A DNA stretch of 64,000 nt. Source: HRBIN12 sp035762085 (GTDB lineage: Bacteria > Actinomycetota > UBA4738 > HRBIN12). Below the pieces are notes generated by a model. That model saw only the letters and a list, made by a program, of their open reading frames with translations, made no database searches and was not told the DNA's origin. The position numbers were made by a program, and so were the translations under genes. Numbering within the stretch: the stretch's first letter is position 1; every line of letters starts with the position of its first letter. Below are positions 14,970-23,524 of the stretch, one piece after another. The stretch spans positions 14,448 through 78,447 of the forward strand of contig DASTPT010000032.1 in the NCBI GenBank assembly GCA_035762085.1. Reading direction: 5' to 3'.

Positions 14970-15602
14970 GTGACCACCCCGGACGAGACCCACGCGAAAC
15001 ACGACCTGATCGTCGAGGTGGCGATGCGGCACTTCGCCGATCACGGCTACCGCGGCGCCCGCGTCGAGGACATCGCCGCCGAGGTGGGGGTCGCGAAGGG
15101 GACCGTGTTCCTGCATTTCGGCAACAAGGAGGGGCTGTTCCTCGCGGCCTACGAGCGGGCGGTCCGGGAGCTGCCGTCGTGGCTCGAGGCGCCGCCCGAG
15201 GTCGTCGACCAGGGGTTCTGGGCCGTCCTCGACTACTGGATCGAGGAGACGGAGGAGTTCCTCGAGGAGGCCTGGGTCCCGAACCGGGTCGCGATGATCG
15301 GCCGTTACGACACGGGGCTCGGGCTCCGCCGCCCGATCGACCGGTTCATGCGAGCCGAGGACCCGTACGGCACGCTCGAGTTCGTGGAGTTCGGCGTCCG
15401 CCGTGGCGAGGTCCGCGACGACGTCGACGTCGAGATGACCGCGTCCATGCTCGACTGGGTCGCCGAGCGCTTCCAGGACGCGCTCGGCAGCGAGGAGCTC
15501 GATCCGGGTCTGGTGCACCGCAAGCCGTTCCGCGCGGACCGGCGCGAGGAGCGGATCCGGGAGTTCATCGAGGTCCTGCGCACCGGCATCGCGGCCCGCT
15601 GA
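14970..15602 (+). CDS. TetR-family transcriptional regulator
   Basis: A 210-residue protein. The N-terminal helix-turn-helix is clear (EVAMRHFADHGYRGARVEDIAAEVGVAKGTVFLHFGNKEGLFLAAY); the C-terminal ligand domain is divergent, as usual. GTG 14970 is chosen over GTG 14919 because a -10 element lies just before it and the extra residues are not TetR-like. It sits immediately before the proline dehydrogenase gene, so control of proline catabolism is a reasonable guess. The effector is unknown. Confidence 0.87.
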   Translation: MTTPDETHAKHDLIVEVAMRHFADHGYRGARVEDIAAEVGVAKGTVFLHFGNKEGLFLAAYERAVRELPSWLEAPPEVVDQGFWAVLDYWIEETEEFLEEAWVPNRVAMIGRYDTGLGLRRPIDRFMRAEDPYGTLEFVEFGVRRGEVRDDVDVEMTASMLDWVAERFQDALGSEELDPGLVHRKPFRADRREERIREFIEVLRTGIAAR

Positions 15603-15650
15603 CCCGCCCACGGCCGGACGAACGACCCGGCCGCGCATACGCCGCCCTGC

Positions 15651-15656
15651 TACGGT
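15651..15656 (+). promoter_or_regulatory. -10 element (TACGGT) of the proline dehydrogenase gene
   Basis: TACGGT ends 6 bp before GTG 15663, in the 60 bp gap after the TetR gene. A TetR operator could lie here, but I see no convincing palindrome. Confidence 0.5.
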
Positions 15657-15662
15657 CGAGCC

Positions 15663-16589
15663 GTGAACGGTCCGCTCCTACGCGGTCCCGTCCTGCGGCT
15701 CACCGAGGCCGGCTGGTTCCGGCGTCTCGTGACCGGCCCCCTCGGGCGGCCGGTGGTGGCCCGGTTCGTGGCCGGCGAGCACCTCGACGACGCGATCCGT
15801 GTGGCCAAGGCGCTCGACGGCCAGAAGATCTCGACGATCCTGGATCATCTGGGCGAGAACGTCACCGCCCCCGAGCACGCGGTGGAGGCAGTGGCGGCGT
15901 ACGTCCGCGCGCTCGATCGGATCCGCGTGGAGCCGTTCCTGGACCTCACGGTCTCGGTCAAGCTCACGCAGCTCGGGCTGGACTTCTCGCACGAGCTGTG
16001 CGTGGCGAACATGGAACGCGTGCTCCATGCCGCGTCCGAGGTCGGCACGCTCGTGATGATCGACATGGAATCGAGCGCCTACGTGGACCGAACGCTCCGC
16101 GTGTTCCGCGAGCTCCGCGGCAGGCACGACCGTGTGGGCGTGGCGCTCCAGACGTGCCTGCGACGGACGGCTCGAGACGTCGATGAGCTGCCCGAGGGGT
16201 CCGTGATCCGGATCGTGAAGGGCGCGTACCTCGAGCCGCCCGAGGTCGCGTTCACCAGCCGCCGGGAGGTGGACGTGAGCTTCGCGAACCTGACCGCGAC
16301 GCTCCTCGCACGCGGTCACGTCGTGCACGTCGCGACGCACGACCCCGCGCTGCTGGACGGCACGGTCGCGTACGTGCACCGACGGAACATCCCCTGGACG
16401 CAGGTCGAGTTCCAGATGCTGTACGGGATCCGCCGCGACATGCAGAACCGACTGGCGAACGACGGCTACCCCGTCCGCGTCTACGTGCCCTACGGGACCG
16501 AGTGGTACCCGTACCTGACTCGACGGATGGCGGAGCGCCCTGCGAACATATGGTTCTTCGCCTCGAACCTGGTCAGGTTCGGGCGCTGA
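15663..16589 (+). CDS. Proline dehydrogenase (monofunctional PutA/PRODH)
   Basis: A 308-residue FAD enzyme oxidising proline to pyrroline-5-carboxylate and passing electrons to the quinone pool. The barrel shows LTVSVKLTQLGLD, MIDMESSAYVD, the FAD-site VIRIVKGAYLEPPEV and the C-terminal VRVYVPYGTEWYPYLTRRMAERPANIWF with the substrate-binding arginines. The length fits the monofunctional Thermus/Bacillus-type enzyme. The P5C dehydrogenase is encoded 2 kb downstream. GTG 15663 is the start. Confidence 0.93.
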   Translation: MNGPLLRGPVLRLTEAGWFRRLVTGPLGRPVVARFVAGEHLDDAIRVAKALDGQKISTILDHLGENVTAPEHAVEAVAAYVRALDRIRVEPFLDLTVSVKLTQLGLDFSHELCVANMERVLHAASEVGTLVMIDMESSAYVDRTLRVFRELRGRHDRVGVALQTCLRRTARDVDELPEGSVIRIVKGAYLEPPEVAFTSRREVDVSFANLTATLLARGHVVHVATHDPALLDGTVAYVHRRNIPWTQVEFQMLYGIRRDMQNRLANDGYPVRVYVPYGTEWYPYLTRRMAERPANIWFFASNLVRFGR

Positions 16590-16622
16590 CGTCGACGGCA
16601 CACGGACGGGGGGACCAGGCGG

Positions 16623-17456
16623 ATGACGGCACGCACGGTGGCGTTCCTCGGCGGGGGGCGGATGGGCGAGGCGCTCGTCTCGGGGCTGATCCGCTCCGGC
16701 GGCAGGAGCGCCGACCAGATCGTGATCACCTGCCGGCGGGACGAGCGCGCGCTGGAGCTGAAGGACCGGTACGGCGTGACGGCCACGCTCTCGAACCCGG
16801 AGGCCGTCGACTGGGCGCAGACGCTCGTGCTGACCGTGAAGCCCCAGGACATGCAGACCCTGCTCGAGCAGATCGCGGGGAGCGTCCACCCGGGGCAGAC
16901 GGTCATCAGCTTCGCGGCCGGGATCCGAACGTCCTTCGTGGAGCGGCACCTGCCCGCGGGCATCCCCGTCGTCCGCGTGATGTCGAACGTCGCCGTGCTC
17001 GTCGACGAGGCGATGTCGGTCGTGTCGGCCGGCTCGCACGCCGACGAGGCGCACCTCGAGGTGGCCGAGGAGCTCCTACGCTACGTGGGGCGGGTCATCA
17101 GACTGACGGAGGCCCACCAGGACGCGATCACCGCGACGAGCGGCTCCGGGCCCGCGTACTTCTTCCTGCTCGCGGAGGCGATGATCGAGGCCTGCATCCT
17201 GCTCGGCCTGTCCCGCGACGTCGCGACCGAGCTGATCATCCAGACGATGCTCGGCTCTGCGAAGATGCTCCGCGACACGGGCAGGCACCCCGTCGAGCTC
17301 CGTGAGATGGTGACCTCGCCCGGTGGGACGACGATCGCCGCGATCCGCCACCTGGAGGAGGCCGGTGTTCGGGCCGCCTTCCTGAACGCGATCGACGCCG
17401 CTCGGCACCGGAGCGCCGAGCTCGCGCAGGGCGGCGAGGACGAGGAACGCGAGTAG
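16623..17456 (+). CDS. proC: Pyrroline-5-carboxylate reductase
   Basis: A 277-residue enzyme making proline from P5C with NAD(P)H. The N-terminal Rossmann motif is VAFLGGGRMGEALVSGLI; the C-terminal dimerisation and active-site region has SGSGPAYFFLLAEAMIEA and MVTSPGGTTIAAIRHLEE, both diagnostic of ProC. Start ATG 16623 follows a G-rich ribosome site. It lies in tandem after the catabolic proline dehydrogenase, an arrangement that could allow a proline/P5C cycle. Confidence 0.95.
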   Translation: MTARTVAFLGGGRMGEALVSGLIRSGGRSADQIVITCRRDERALELKDRYGVTATLSNPEAVDWAQTLVLTVKPQDMQTLLEQIAGSVHPGQTVISFAAGIRTSFVERHLPAGIPVVRVMSNVAVLVDEAMSVVSAGSHADEAHLEVAEELLRYVGRVIRLTEAHQDAITATSGSGPAYFFLLAEAMIEACILLGLSRDVATELIIQTMLGSAKMLRDTGRHPVELREMVTSPGGTTIAAIRHLEEAGVRAAFLNAIDAARHRSAELAQGGEDEERE

Positions 17457-17479
17457 CGGACGAGGGAAGGACCGACGGG

Positions 17480-17602
17480 ATGGGACGAGGAGACCGGGCG
17501 CGGGTCCGCTGGGCGCACGACCGCGAGCGGAAGAAGAAGCAGGCCGACAAGCGGAAGGCGGAGCGGCGCGCCGCGGAGCGTAAGGCTGCGGCGAAGAAGT
17601 AG
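17480..17602 (+). CDS. Small highly basic protein (40 residues)
   Basis: ATG 17480 to TAG 17602, 23 bp after proC, with GGGAAGG 10 bp upstream. The product begins MGRGDRARVRWAHDRERKKK and continues as alternating Lys/Arg/Ala/Glu to a KK end, probably one long charged helix. Its composition resembles small RNA- or DNA-binding proteins. I do not recognise a family; similar short basic proteins beginning MGRG occur in actinobacteria. Translation is supported by the ribosome site and the clean frame, not by homology I can verify. Confidence 0.55.
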   Translation: MGRGDRARVRWAHDRERKKKQADKRKAERRAAERKAAAKK

Positions 17603-17626
17603 CCGCCTCCGCGACGGGCGACCCCT

Positions 17627-18439
17627 TCAATGGCCGGGGCGCGACCCCGGCCTCGCCGTGTCCGGACGCCCCAGCCGGACCCGGAGCACGCCGATGCCCT
17701 CGGCCTCGACCTCGACCCGCACGCCCGGCCACAGCCGCTGGTCGAAGCGCTCGAGCTCGAACGGCCCCGACGCGAACGCCTCGCCCGCGGCGAGCCGCTC
17801 CTGCCGGGAGGCGGCCGCCACGTCCGCCAGGAGCGTCCGGGCGGTCCCATTGAGGTTGCCCTTGGCCCACTCCTTGCCATCGACCCGGACCGTCACGTAC
17901 GCGGTCTGCGGGTCCAGCTCGTCGGGCGTGACCACGCTCGGACCGAGGGCGACGGGCGCCCCGCTCGACGTGGGCGCGGGATCGCCGGTGCCGACGTGCG
18001 TGAGGAAGTCCCCGACGAGCGTGTAGCCGAAGACCACGCTCGGAACGTCCTCGCGACCGAGCGGGTCGCGGACGGGGCGGCGCAGGATCGCCGCGATCTT
18101 CGGTCGGAACTCCAGCCACCCGGCGCCGGCGGGCCACGGCAGGGTCTCGTCGGGACCGGCGACGGGCCTGGCCCCCTCGTCGGCGTCCGCCGACCGGAGC
18201 GCGGTGGGCAGCAGCGGTGCCAGCAGGCGCGCGCGCTCGACCACGGCGAGGTCGGCGTCCTCGCGCTCGAGGGCGGCGCGGGCGACGTCGAAGACGGTGC
18301 CTCCGTTGCTCACGACCAGACGCTCCATCGTGGTCGGGTACGCGGGGTGCCCGATCAGGTCGGGCAGGTCCACGACCCGATCCTCGAGGAGCGCCCCCAG
18401 TCGCCGGTGCCCCCTCCGGTCGTAGGTCACGAGCCTCAA
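17627..18439 (-). CDS. Fumarylacetoacetate hydrolase (FAH) family protein
   Basis: A 270-residue protein. The N-terminus MRLVTYDRRGHRRLGALLEDRVVDL is the typical FAH N-domain, and the catalytic domain has RPKIAAILR..., VVFGYTLVGDF and a C-terminal beta region (GPFELERFDQRLWPGVRVEVEAEGIGVLRVRLG). The usual metal-binding E.E...D triad is not obvious, so activity may be divergent. The start is read as TTG 18439, with TACCAT 9 bp upstream; a GTG 23 codons further upstream gives a non-homologous extension. The substrate may be an acylpyruvate or a ring-cleavage product. Confidence 0.75.
   Translation of the reverse strand: MRLVTYDRRGHRRLGALLEDRVVDLPDLIGHPAYPTTMERLVVSNGGTVFDVARAALEREDADLAVVERARLLAPLLPTALRSADADEGARPVAGPDETLPWPAGAGWLEFRPKIAAILRRPVRDPLGREDVPSVVFGYTLVGDFLTHVGTGDPAPTSSGAPVALGPSVVTPDELDPQTAYVTVRVDGKEWAKGNLNGTARTLLADVAAASRQERLAAGEAFASGPFELERFDQRLWPGVRVEVEAEGIGVLRVRLGRPDTARPGSRPGH
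17632..17652. terminator. GC-rich hairpin at the convergent proC-small ORF / FAH junction
   Basis: GGCCGGGG, five loop bases, CCCCGGCC: a perfect 8-bp stem overlapping the last FAH codons. It could end transcription from either side as a U-tract-less hairpin; termination is inferred. Confidence 0.35.
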
Positions 18440-18594
18440 GGGAACCCGATGGTACGCCCGCCGAACCCCCGAATCTCGATATCCGCGGGTCAGTTGGCCC
18501 GGGACCACCCCGGCCGTCCGACTTGGGAGGACCGCGGGGCCCCGGCTACGATGAGGGCTGGTCAGAGCGCTTGTTCGGGAAGGGGGAGGCGACC

Positions 18595-20160
18595 ATGGCA
18601 GATCAGGGCTTCCGCATCACCTACGCCACCATGTCGGCCGACAACGAGGAGTTGCACAAGCTCTACGACCAGGGCGTCGAGATCGCGACCTCGTGGCTCG
18701 GCCAGAAGCACCCGCTGTACGTGAACGGCGAGGCTCGCGAGGGCAGCGGCCACAAGGAGGCCCGCTCGCCGATCGACGGCCGGGTGATCGGCGAGTTCGC
18801 CCAGGGCACGCGCGAGGACGTCCGCGACGCGGTCGCCGCGGCCCGGGCGGCCTTCCCCGAGTGGGCCAACCGTCCGTGGCAGGAGCGGGTGGCCATCATG
18901 CGCAAGGCCGCGGACATCATGAGCGAGCAGCGCAACGAGCTCTCGGCCCTGATGGCGATGGAGGTCGGCAAGAACCGGCTGGAGGCGCTCGGCGACGTCG
19001 AGGAGTCGGCCGACCTGATCCGCTGGAACGCGAACGAGGTCGAGCGCAACGACGGCTTCAGCAAGCCGATGCAGTCGCTGGGCTCGCCGGGCGAGTACTA
19101 CGACGTGCTGCGGCCGTTCGGCGTGTGGGCCGTCATCAGCCCGTTCAACTTCCCGATGGCCCTTGCCGCCGGCCCGTCGAGCGCGGCGCTCGTGGCCGGC
19201 AACTGCGTCGTCTTCAAGCCGGCACACCTCGGCGTGTTCACCGGCCTGAAGCTGTACGAGATCTACATGGCCGCCGGCGTCCCGACGGGCGTCTTCCACT
19301 ACCTGTCCGGCCCCGGCAGCGTGATCGGCGACGCGATCGTGAACCACCCGGACGTCGCCGGGATCACGTTCACGGGCTCGTACGAGGTCGGGATGGGGAT
19401 CTACAAGGGCTTCGCGAAGGACTTCCCGAAGCCGGTCATCTGCGAGATGGGCGGGAAGAACCCGACGATCGTCAGCGACAAGGCCGACCTGGACAAGGCG
19501 ACCGACGGCGTGATGCGCTCGGCGTTCGGGTTCGGCGGACAGAAGTGCTCGGCGAACTCGCGTGTGTACGTGCATCGCAGCGTGTACGACGGGTTCGTCC
19601 AGATGCTCAAGGAGAAGACCGAGAAGATCAAGGTCGGCAACCCGCTCGACAAGGACGTCTACCTGGGACCGGTCATCGATGAGAGCGCCCTCGAGACGTT
19701 CGAGGAGGCCGCCGCGGAGGCGAAGAAGAACGGGAGGATCGTTACGGGCGGTGAGCGCCTCACGGACGGCGAGTTCGCCCGGGGCAACTTCGTACAGCCC
19801 ACGGTCGCCGAGGTGCCCGAGGACTCGTGGATCTGGAAGAAGGAGCTGTTCGTGCCGTTCGTGGTCGTGGCACCGTACGACGACCTCGACGACGCGATCG
19901 CCAAGTCGAACGCCACGGAGTATGGCCTCACGGCCGGCTTCTACAGCGAGGACCGGGCCGAGATCGACCGGTGGCTGAACTCGATCGAGGCCGGCGTGGT
20001 CTACGTGAACCGGCGCGCCGGCGCCACGACGGGGGCGTGGCCCGGCGTCCAGCCGTTCGGCGGTTGGAAGGGCTCGGGCACGACCGGCAAGGCGGGCGGG
20101 GGACCCTACTACGTCCAGCAGTACCTCCGTGAGCAGTCGAGGACGGTGATCGAGGAGTGA
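18595..20160 (+). CDS. 1-Pyrroline-5-carboxylate dehydrogenase (aldehyde dehydrogenase family)
   Basis: A 521-residue NAD-dependent dehydrogenase converting P5C/glutamate semialdehyde to glutamate. ALDH landmarks are the cofactor loop FNFPMALAAGPSSAALVAGN, EMGGKNPTIV with the general-base Glu, FGFGGQKCSANSR with the catalytic Cys, and PFGGWKGSGTTGKAGGGPYYVQQYLREQSRTV, which is specific to the P5CDH/RocA branch. ATG 18595 follows AGGGGGAGG; a TACGAT lies about 45 bp upstream. It completes proline catabolism with the dehydrogenase at 15.7 kb. Confidence 0.93.
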   Translation: MADQGFRITYATMSADNEELHKLYDQGVEIATSWLGQKHPLYVNGEAREGSGHKEARSPIDGRVIGEFAQGTREDVRDAVAAARAAFPEWANRPWQERVAIMRKAADIMSEQRNELSALMAMEVGKNRLEALGDVEESADLIRWNANEVERNDGFSKPMQSLGSPGEYYDVLRPFGVWAVISPFNFPMALAAGPSSAALVAGNCVVFKPAHLGVFTGLKLYEIYMAAGVPTGVFHYLSGPGSVIGDAIVNHPDVAGITFTGSYEVGMGIYKGFAKDFPKPVICEMGGKNPTIVSDKADLDKATDGVMRSAFGFGGQKCSANSRVYVHRSVYDGFVQMLKEKTEKIKVGNPLDKDVYLGPVIDESALETFEEAAAEAKKNGRIVTGGERLTDGEFARGNFVQPTVAEVPEDSWIWKKELFVPFVVVAPYDDLDDAIAKSNATEYGLTAGFYSEDRAEIDRWLNSIEAGVVYVNRRAGATTGAWPGVQPFGGWKGSGTTGKAGGGPYYVQQYLREQSRTVIEE

Positions 20161-21443
20161 GCACGCCCGCGTACGACGACCTGGCGAACGCCGCAGCACC
20201 GAACCTGGTCACCGAGGTCCCCGGCCCGAACGCCCGGGCGCGTGTCGAGCGGGACCGGAGGTTCACGAGTCCCTCGCTCCCTCGGGCCTACGAGTTCGTC
20301 CCGAGGCGGGGCGCCGGCTCGGTCGTGGAGGACGTCGACGGCAACCTGTTCCTCGACCTGAACGCCGGCATCGCCGTCACCTCGACGGGGCACGCGCACC
20401 CGAAGGTCGTGGAGGCGATCCAGCGGCAGGCCGCGGAACTGATCCACTACTCGGCGAGCGACTTCTACCTGCCGATCTACTCGGACCTGTGCGAGGTGAT
20501 GGACCGGATCGCGCCGATGAGCGGCCCGTCGAGGTCCTTCCTCACGAACTCCGGGACCGAGGCCGTCGAGGGCGCCCTGAAGCTCGCGCGGTACGCGACC
20601 GGCCGGCAGTACGCGATCTCGTTCTACGGCGCGTTCCACGGGCGGTCGTACGGCGCGATCTCGCTCGGTGCGAGCAAGGCGAAGTACCGGGCCCACTTCG
20701 GGCCGGTCGTCCCGAGCGTCTACCACTCGATCTACGGCGACTTCGAGTACATCGAGAAGGTGCTCTTCAAGCACATGGTCTACCCGGACGAGGTCGCCGC
20801 GATCTTCGTCGAGCCGGTGATGGGCGAGGGCGGGTACGTCATCCCGCCCGAGGGCTGGATGCGGTACCTCCGGGAACTCTGTGACGAGCACGGGATCCTC
20901 CTCGTCGCCGACGAGGTGCAGAGCGGCATGGGCCGGACCGGCAAGATGTGGGCGATCGAGCACTTCGGCGTGGAGCCGGACATCCTGCTCTCGGGCAAGG
21001 GGATCGCGAGCGGCATGCCGCTCGGTGCGATCGTGGCGCGCGAGCACCTGATGGGCTGGGAGCTCGGGGCGCACGGGTCCACATACGGGGGCAACCCGCT
21101 GTCCTGCGCGGCCGCGCTCGCGACGATCGAGCTGATCGAGGGCGGCCTGATGGAGGATGCGGTCCAGGTCGGCAACGTCCTGCTCGAGGGCCTGCGCGGC
21201 ATGCAGGAGCGGTTCCCTGAGCTCATCGTGGACGTCCGCGGGCTGGCGCTGATGATCGGCATCCAGTTCGCCGACGGCCGGCGCCGGACGGCGCTCGAGC
21301 ACGCGGCGTTCAAGCGTGGGCTTCTCGCTCTCGGGTGCGGGGAGGACGTGATCCGCATGGCCCCGCCGCTCGTGTTCCGCGAGGACCAGGCCAAGACGGC
21401 GGTCGACGTGCTCGAGGAGGCCGTGGCCGAGGTCGCGGGGTAG
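20157..21443 (+). CDS. Class III PLP aminotransferase (GabT/ornithine-aminotransferase-like)
   Basis: 428 residues. PLP-fold landmarks are FLTNSGTEAVEGALKLAR, AFHGRSYGAISLG, IFVEPVMGEGGYVIPP, LLVADEVQSGMGRTG and the Schiff-base lysine in ILLSGKGIASGMPLGAI. It is closest in pattern to 4-aminobutyrate and archaeal ornithine/acetylornithine aminotransferases. The GTG start overlaps the P5C dehydrogenase stop by 4 bp, so the two are co-translated. An ornithine delta-aminotransferase would generate exactly the aldehyde the upstream enzyme oxidises; GABA is the alternative substrate. Confidence 0.85.
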   Translation: MSTPAYDDLANAAAPNLVTEVPGPNARARVERDRRFTSPSLPRAYEFVPRRGAGSVVEDVDGNLFLDLNAGIAVTSTGHAHPKVVEAIQRQAAELIHYSASDFYLPIYSDLCEVMDRIAPMSGPSRSFLTNSGTEAVEGALKLARYATGRQYAISFYGAFHGRSYGAISLGASKAKYRAHFGPVVPSVYHSIYGDFEYIEKVLFKHMVYPDEVAAIFVEPVMGEGGYVIPPEGWMRYLRELCDEHGILLVADEVQSGMGRTGKMWAIEHFGVEPDILLSGKGIASGMPLGAIVAREHLMGWELGAHGSTYGGNPLSCAAALATIELIEGGLMEDAVQVGNVLLEGLRGMQERFPELIVDVRGLALMIGIQFADGRRRTALEHAAFKRGLLALGCGEDVIRMAPPLVFREDQAKTAVDVLEEAVAEVAG

Positions 21444-21451
21444 GAGCCGCC

Positions 21452-21829
21452 GTGGCCTCGACGGTCGACGCGCTCACGTTCGACTGCGCCGACCCGCGCC
21501 GGCTCGCCGCGTTCTGGACCGAGGTCCTCGGCTACCGGATCGCCGACGTCGACGAGGACGGCGCCGAGATCGTCGACCCTGCCGGCGGGGGCTGGCGTCT
21601 GCTGTTCCTCGTCGTGCCCGAGGGCAAGGCGGTCAAGAACCGCGTGCACCTGGACCTGCGGCCGCCCGTGTCGATGGCCGCGGAGGTCGAGCGCGTGGTG
21701 GCGCTCGGCGCGACGGTGTACCGGTACGTCGAGGAGCACGGCAGCTTCTGGACGGTGATGCGCGACCCCGAGGGCAACGAGTTCTGCGTCCTGCGGGGTC
21801 CCGAGGATGGGTGGTCGCCCGATGAGTGA
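21452..21829 (+). CDS. VOC-superfamily glyoxalase-like protein
   Basis: A 125-residue two-module beta-alpha-beta-beta-beta protein. TFDCADPRRLAAFWTEVLGYR, VHLDLRPPV and WTVMRDPEGNEFCVL match the Glyoxalase_6 type of the vicinal oxygen chelate superfamily. The metal-binding His/Glu pattern is incomplete, so catalysis is uncertain. It starts at GTG 21452, 9 bp after the aminotransferase, and its end overlaps the CoA-transferase start. Confidence 0.8.
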   Translation: MASTVDALTFDCADPRRLAAFWTEVLGYRIADVDEDGAEIVDPAGGGWRLLFLVVPEGKAVKNRVHLDLRPPVSMAAEVERVVALGATVYRYVEEHGSFWTVMRDPEGNEFCVLRGPEDGWSPDE

Positions 21830-22742
21830 CAAGGTGACGACGATGAAGGACGCCGTCGCGGAGCTGGTCCACGACGGCGACACGGTGGCGATCGAGGGGT
21901 TCACGCATCTGATCTGCTTCGCCGCCGGGCACGAGATCATCCGGCAGCGCAAGCGCGACCTGACGCTCGCGCGCATGACCCCGGACGTGATCTACGACCA
22001 GATGATCGGTGCGGGGGTGGCGAGGAAGCTGATCTTCTCGTGGCTCGGCAACCCCGGGGTCGGCTCGCTCCACGCCGTCCGGCGCCGGATCGAGGACCAC
22101 GACCCCGAGCCGCTCGACGTCGAGGAGTACTCGCACTTCGGCATGGTGTGCCGGTACGTGGCCGGCGCCTCGAACCTGCCGTTCTTCCCGATCCGCTCGT
22201 ACTACGAGAGCGACATCCCCAGCGTGAACCCGAACATCAAGACGATGGTCTCGCCCTACGAGGACGGGACCGAGGTGGCGGTCGTGCCCCCGCTGAGGCC
22301 GGACGTCACCGTGGTGGCGTGCCAGCGCGCGACGCAGGACGGCGACGCGCAGATCTGGGGGCTCCTCGGGTGCCAGAAGGAGGCCGCGTTCGCGGCCGAG
22401 CGCGTGATCGTCGTGTGTGAGGAGATCGTGGAGGAGGCGGTGGTCCGGCGCGACCCGAACCGAACGATCATCCCGGGGGTGGTCGTCGACGCGGTCGTCG
22501 AGCAGCCGTTCAGCTGCCACCCCTCGTTCGCGCAGGGCTACTACGACCGAGACAACGCGTTCTACCTCAAGTGGGACCAGATCGCGCGCGAGCCAGAGAG
22601 CTTCGAGGCGTGGCTGAAGGAGTGGGTCTACGACCTGGAGAGCCACGCCCACTACCTCGGGAAGATGGGCGCCGAGCACTGGGAGTCGCTGAAGCCCGAG
22701 CCCGCGATGTCGGGCGAGGTCGACTATGGGAGGTACGCATGA
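21822..22742 (+). CDS. CoA-transferase family protein, subunit A (GctA/IpdA-like)
   Basis: A 306-residue alpha subunit of a two-subunit family I CoA-transferase. TMKDAVAELVHDGDTVAIEGFTHLICFAAGHEIIRQ is the typical N-terminal Rossmann-like region, and the length and LPFFPIRSYYESDIPS region resemble glutaconate CoA-transferase A and the steroid-ring hydrolase IpdA. Start ATG 21822 overlaps the VOC gene by 8 bp; an upstream ATG at 21807 is possible. It is translationally coupled to subunit B by a 4 bp overlap. Substrate unknown. Confidence 0.85.
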   Translation: MSDKVTTMKDAVAELVHDGDTVAIEGFTHLICFAAGHEIIRQRKRDLTLARMTPDVIYDQMIGAGVARKLIFSWLGNPGVGSLHAVRRRIEDHDPEPLDVEEYSHFGMVCRYVAGASNLPFFPIRSYYESDIPSVNPNIKTMVSPYEDGTEVAVVPPLRPDVTVVACQRATQDGDAQIWGLLGCQKEAAFAAERVIVVCEEIVEEAVVRRDPNRTIIPGVVVDAVVEQPFSCHPSFAQGYYDRDNAFYLKWDQIAREPESFEAWLKEWVYDLESHAHYLGKMGAEHWESLKPEPAMSGEVDYGRYA

Positions 22743-23518
22743 GCGTCGCAGCGGACCTCGGGTACTCGAAGAACGAGATCATGATCGCGGCCTCGGCACG
22801 CGGTCTCGCCGGCGCGAAGAACTGCTTCGTCGGCGTCGGGCTGCCGAACATCGTGTGCAACCTGGCGCAGCGGACCGTGGCGCCGGAGCTTCAGCTGGTG
22901 TACGAGTCCGGCGTGTTCGGCGCCCGGCCGGAGCGCCTGCCGCTGTCGATCGGGGATCCGACCCTGGTGTCGGGCTCCACGGCCGTGACCTCGATGTTCG
23001 AGCTGTTCGCGTTCTACCTGCAGGCGGGCCTGATCGACGTGGCGTTCCTGGGCGGCGCGCAGATCGACCGGTTCGGGAACCTGAACACGACCGTGATCGG
23101 CGACTACGCGCGGCCGAAGGTGCGGCTGCCCGGCTCCGGCGGGGCGTGCGAGATCGCGATCCACGCGAAGCGGATCCTGGTCATCATGCGACAGGCGCCG
23201 CGGTCCTTCGTCGACCGGCTCCACTTCCGGACCTCGCCCGGACACTCGGGCGATCCCGAGCACGACCGTGCACGCGGGTGGTGGGGGAGCGGTCCGACGA
23301 GCGTGGTCACCGACCTCGGCACGTACGGGTTCGACGAGGCGACCGGCGAGATGACGCTGTTCACGATGCACCCGGGCGTCACGCTCGACCAGGTCCGCGA
23401 GAGCATGGGGTGGGACCCCAAGATCTCGCCCGACCTCGGCGTGACGCCGGCACCCTCGGTGGAGGAGCTCCGCCTGATCCGCGAGGAGCTCGACCCCGAC
23501 GGCACCTACACGAAGTAG
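22739..23518 (+). CDS. CoA-transferase family protein, subunit B (GctB/IpdB-like)
   Basis: A 259-residue beta subunit. The oxyanion and glycine-rich segments (FVGVGLPNIVCNLAQ, LVYESGVFGARPERLPLSIGDP, FLGGAQIDRFGNLNTTVIG) define the family; the Glu in ESG occupies the usual catalytic position. The C-terminal TSVVTDLGTYGFDEATGEMTL...HPGVTLDQVRESMGWD is common to GctB/IpdB-like proteins. It probably forms a heterotetramer with the preceding product. In mycobacteria the related IpdAB opens a steroid ring, so transfer versus hydrolysis cannot be decided here. Confidence 0.85.
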   Translation: MSVAADLGYSKNEIMIAASARGLAGAKNCFVGVGLPNIVCNLAQRTVAPELQLVYESGVFGARPERLPLSIGDPTLVSGSTAVTSMFELFAFYLQAGLIDVAFLGGAQIDRFGNLNTTVIGDYARPKVRLPGSGGACEIAIHAKRILVIMRQAPRSFVDRLHFRTSPGHSGDPEHDRARGWWGSGPTSVVTDLGTYGFDEATGEMTLFTMHPGVTLDQVRESMGWDPKISPDLGVTPAPSVEELRLIREELDPDGTYTK

Positions 23519-23524
23519 GCGGCG

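Noticed and set aside
18217..18594. N-terminal extension of the P5C dehydrogenase by 126 codons
   Set aside because: The extension is antisense to the FAH gene and low complexity. ATG 18595 has a strong ribosome site and gives the normal family length.
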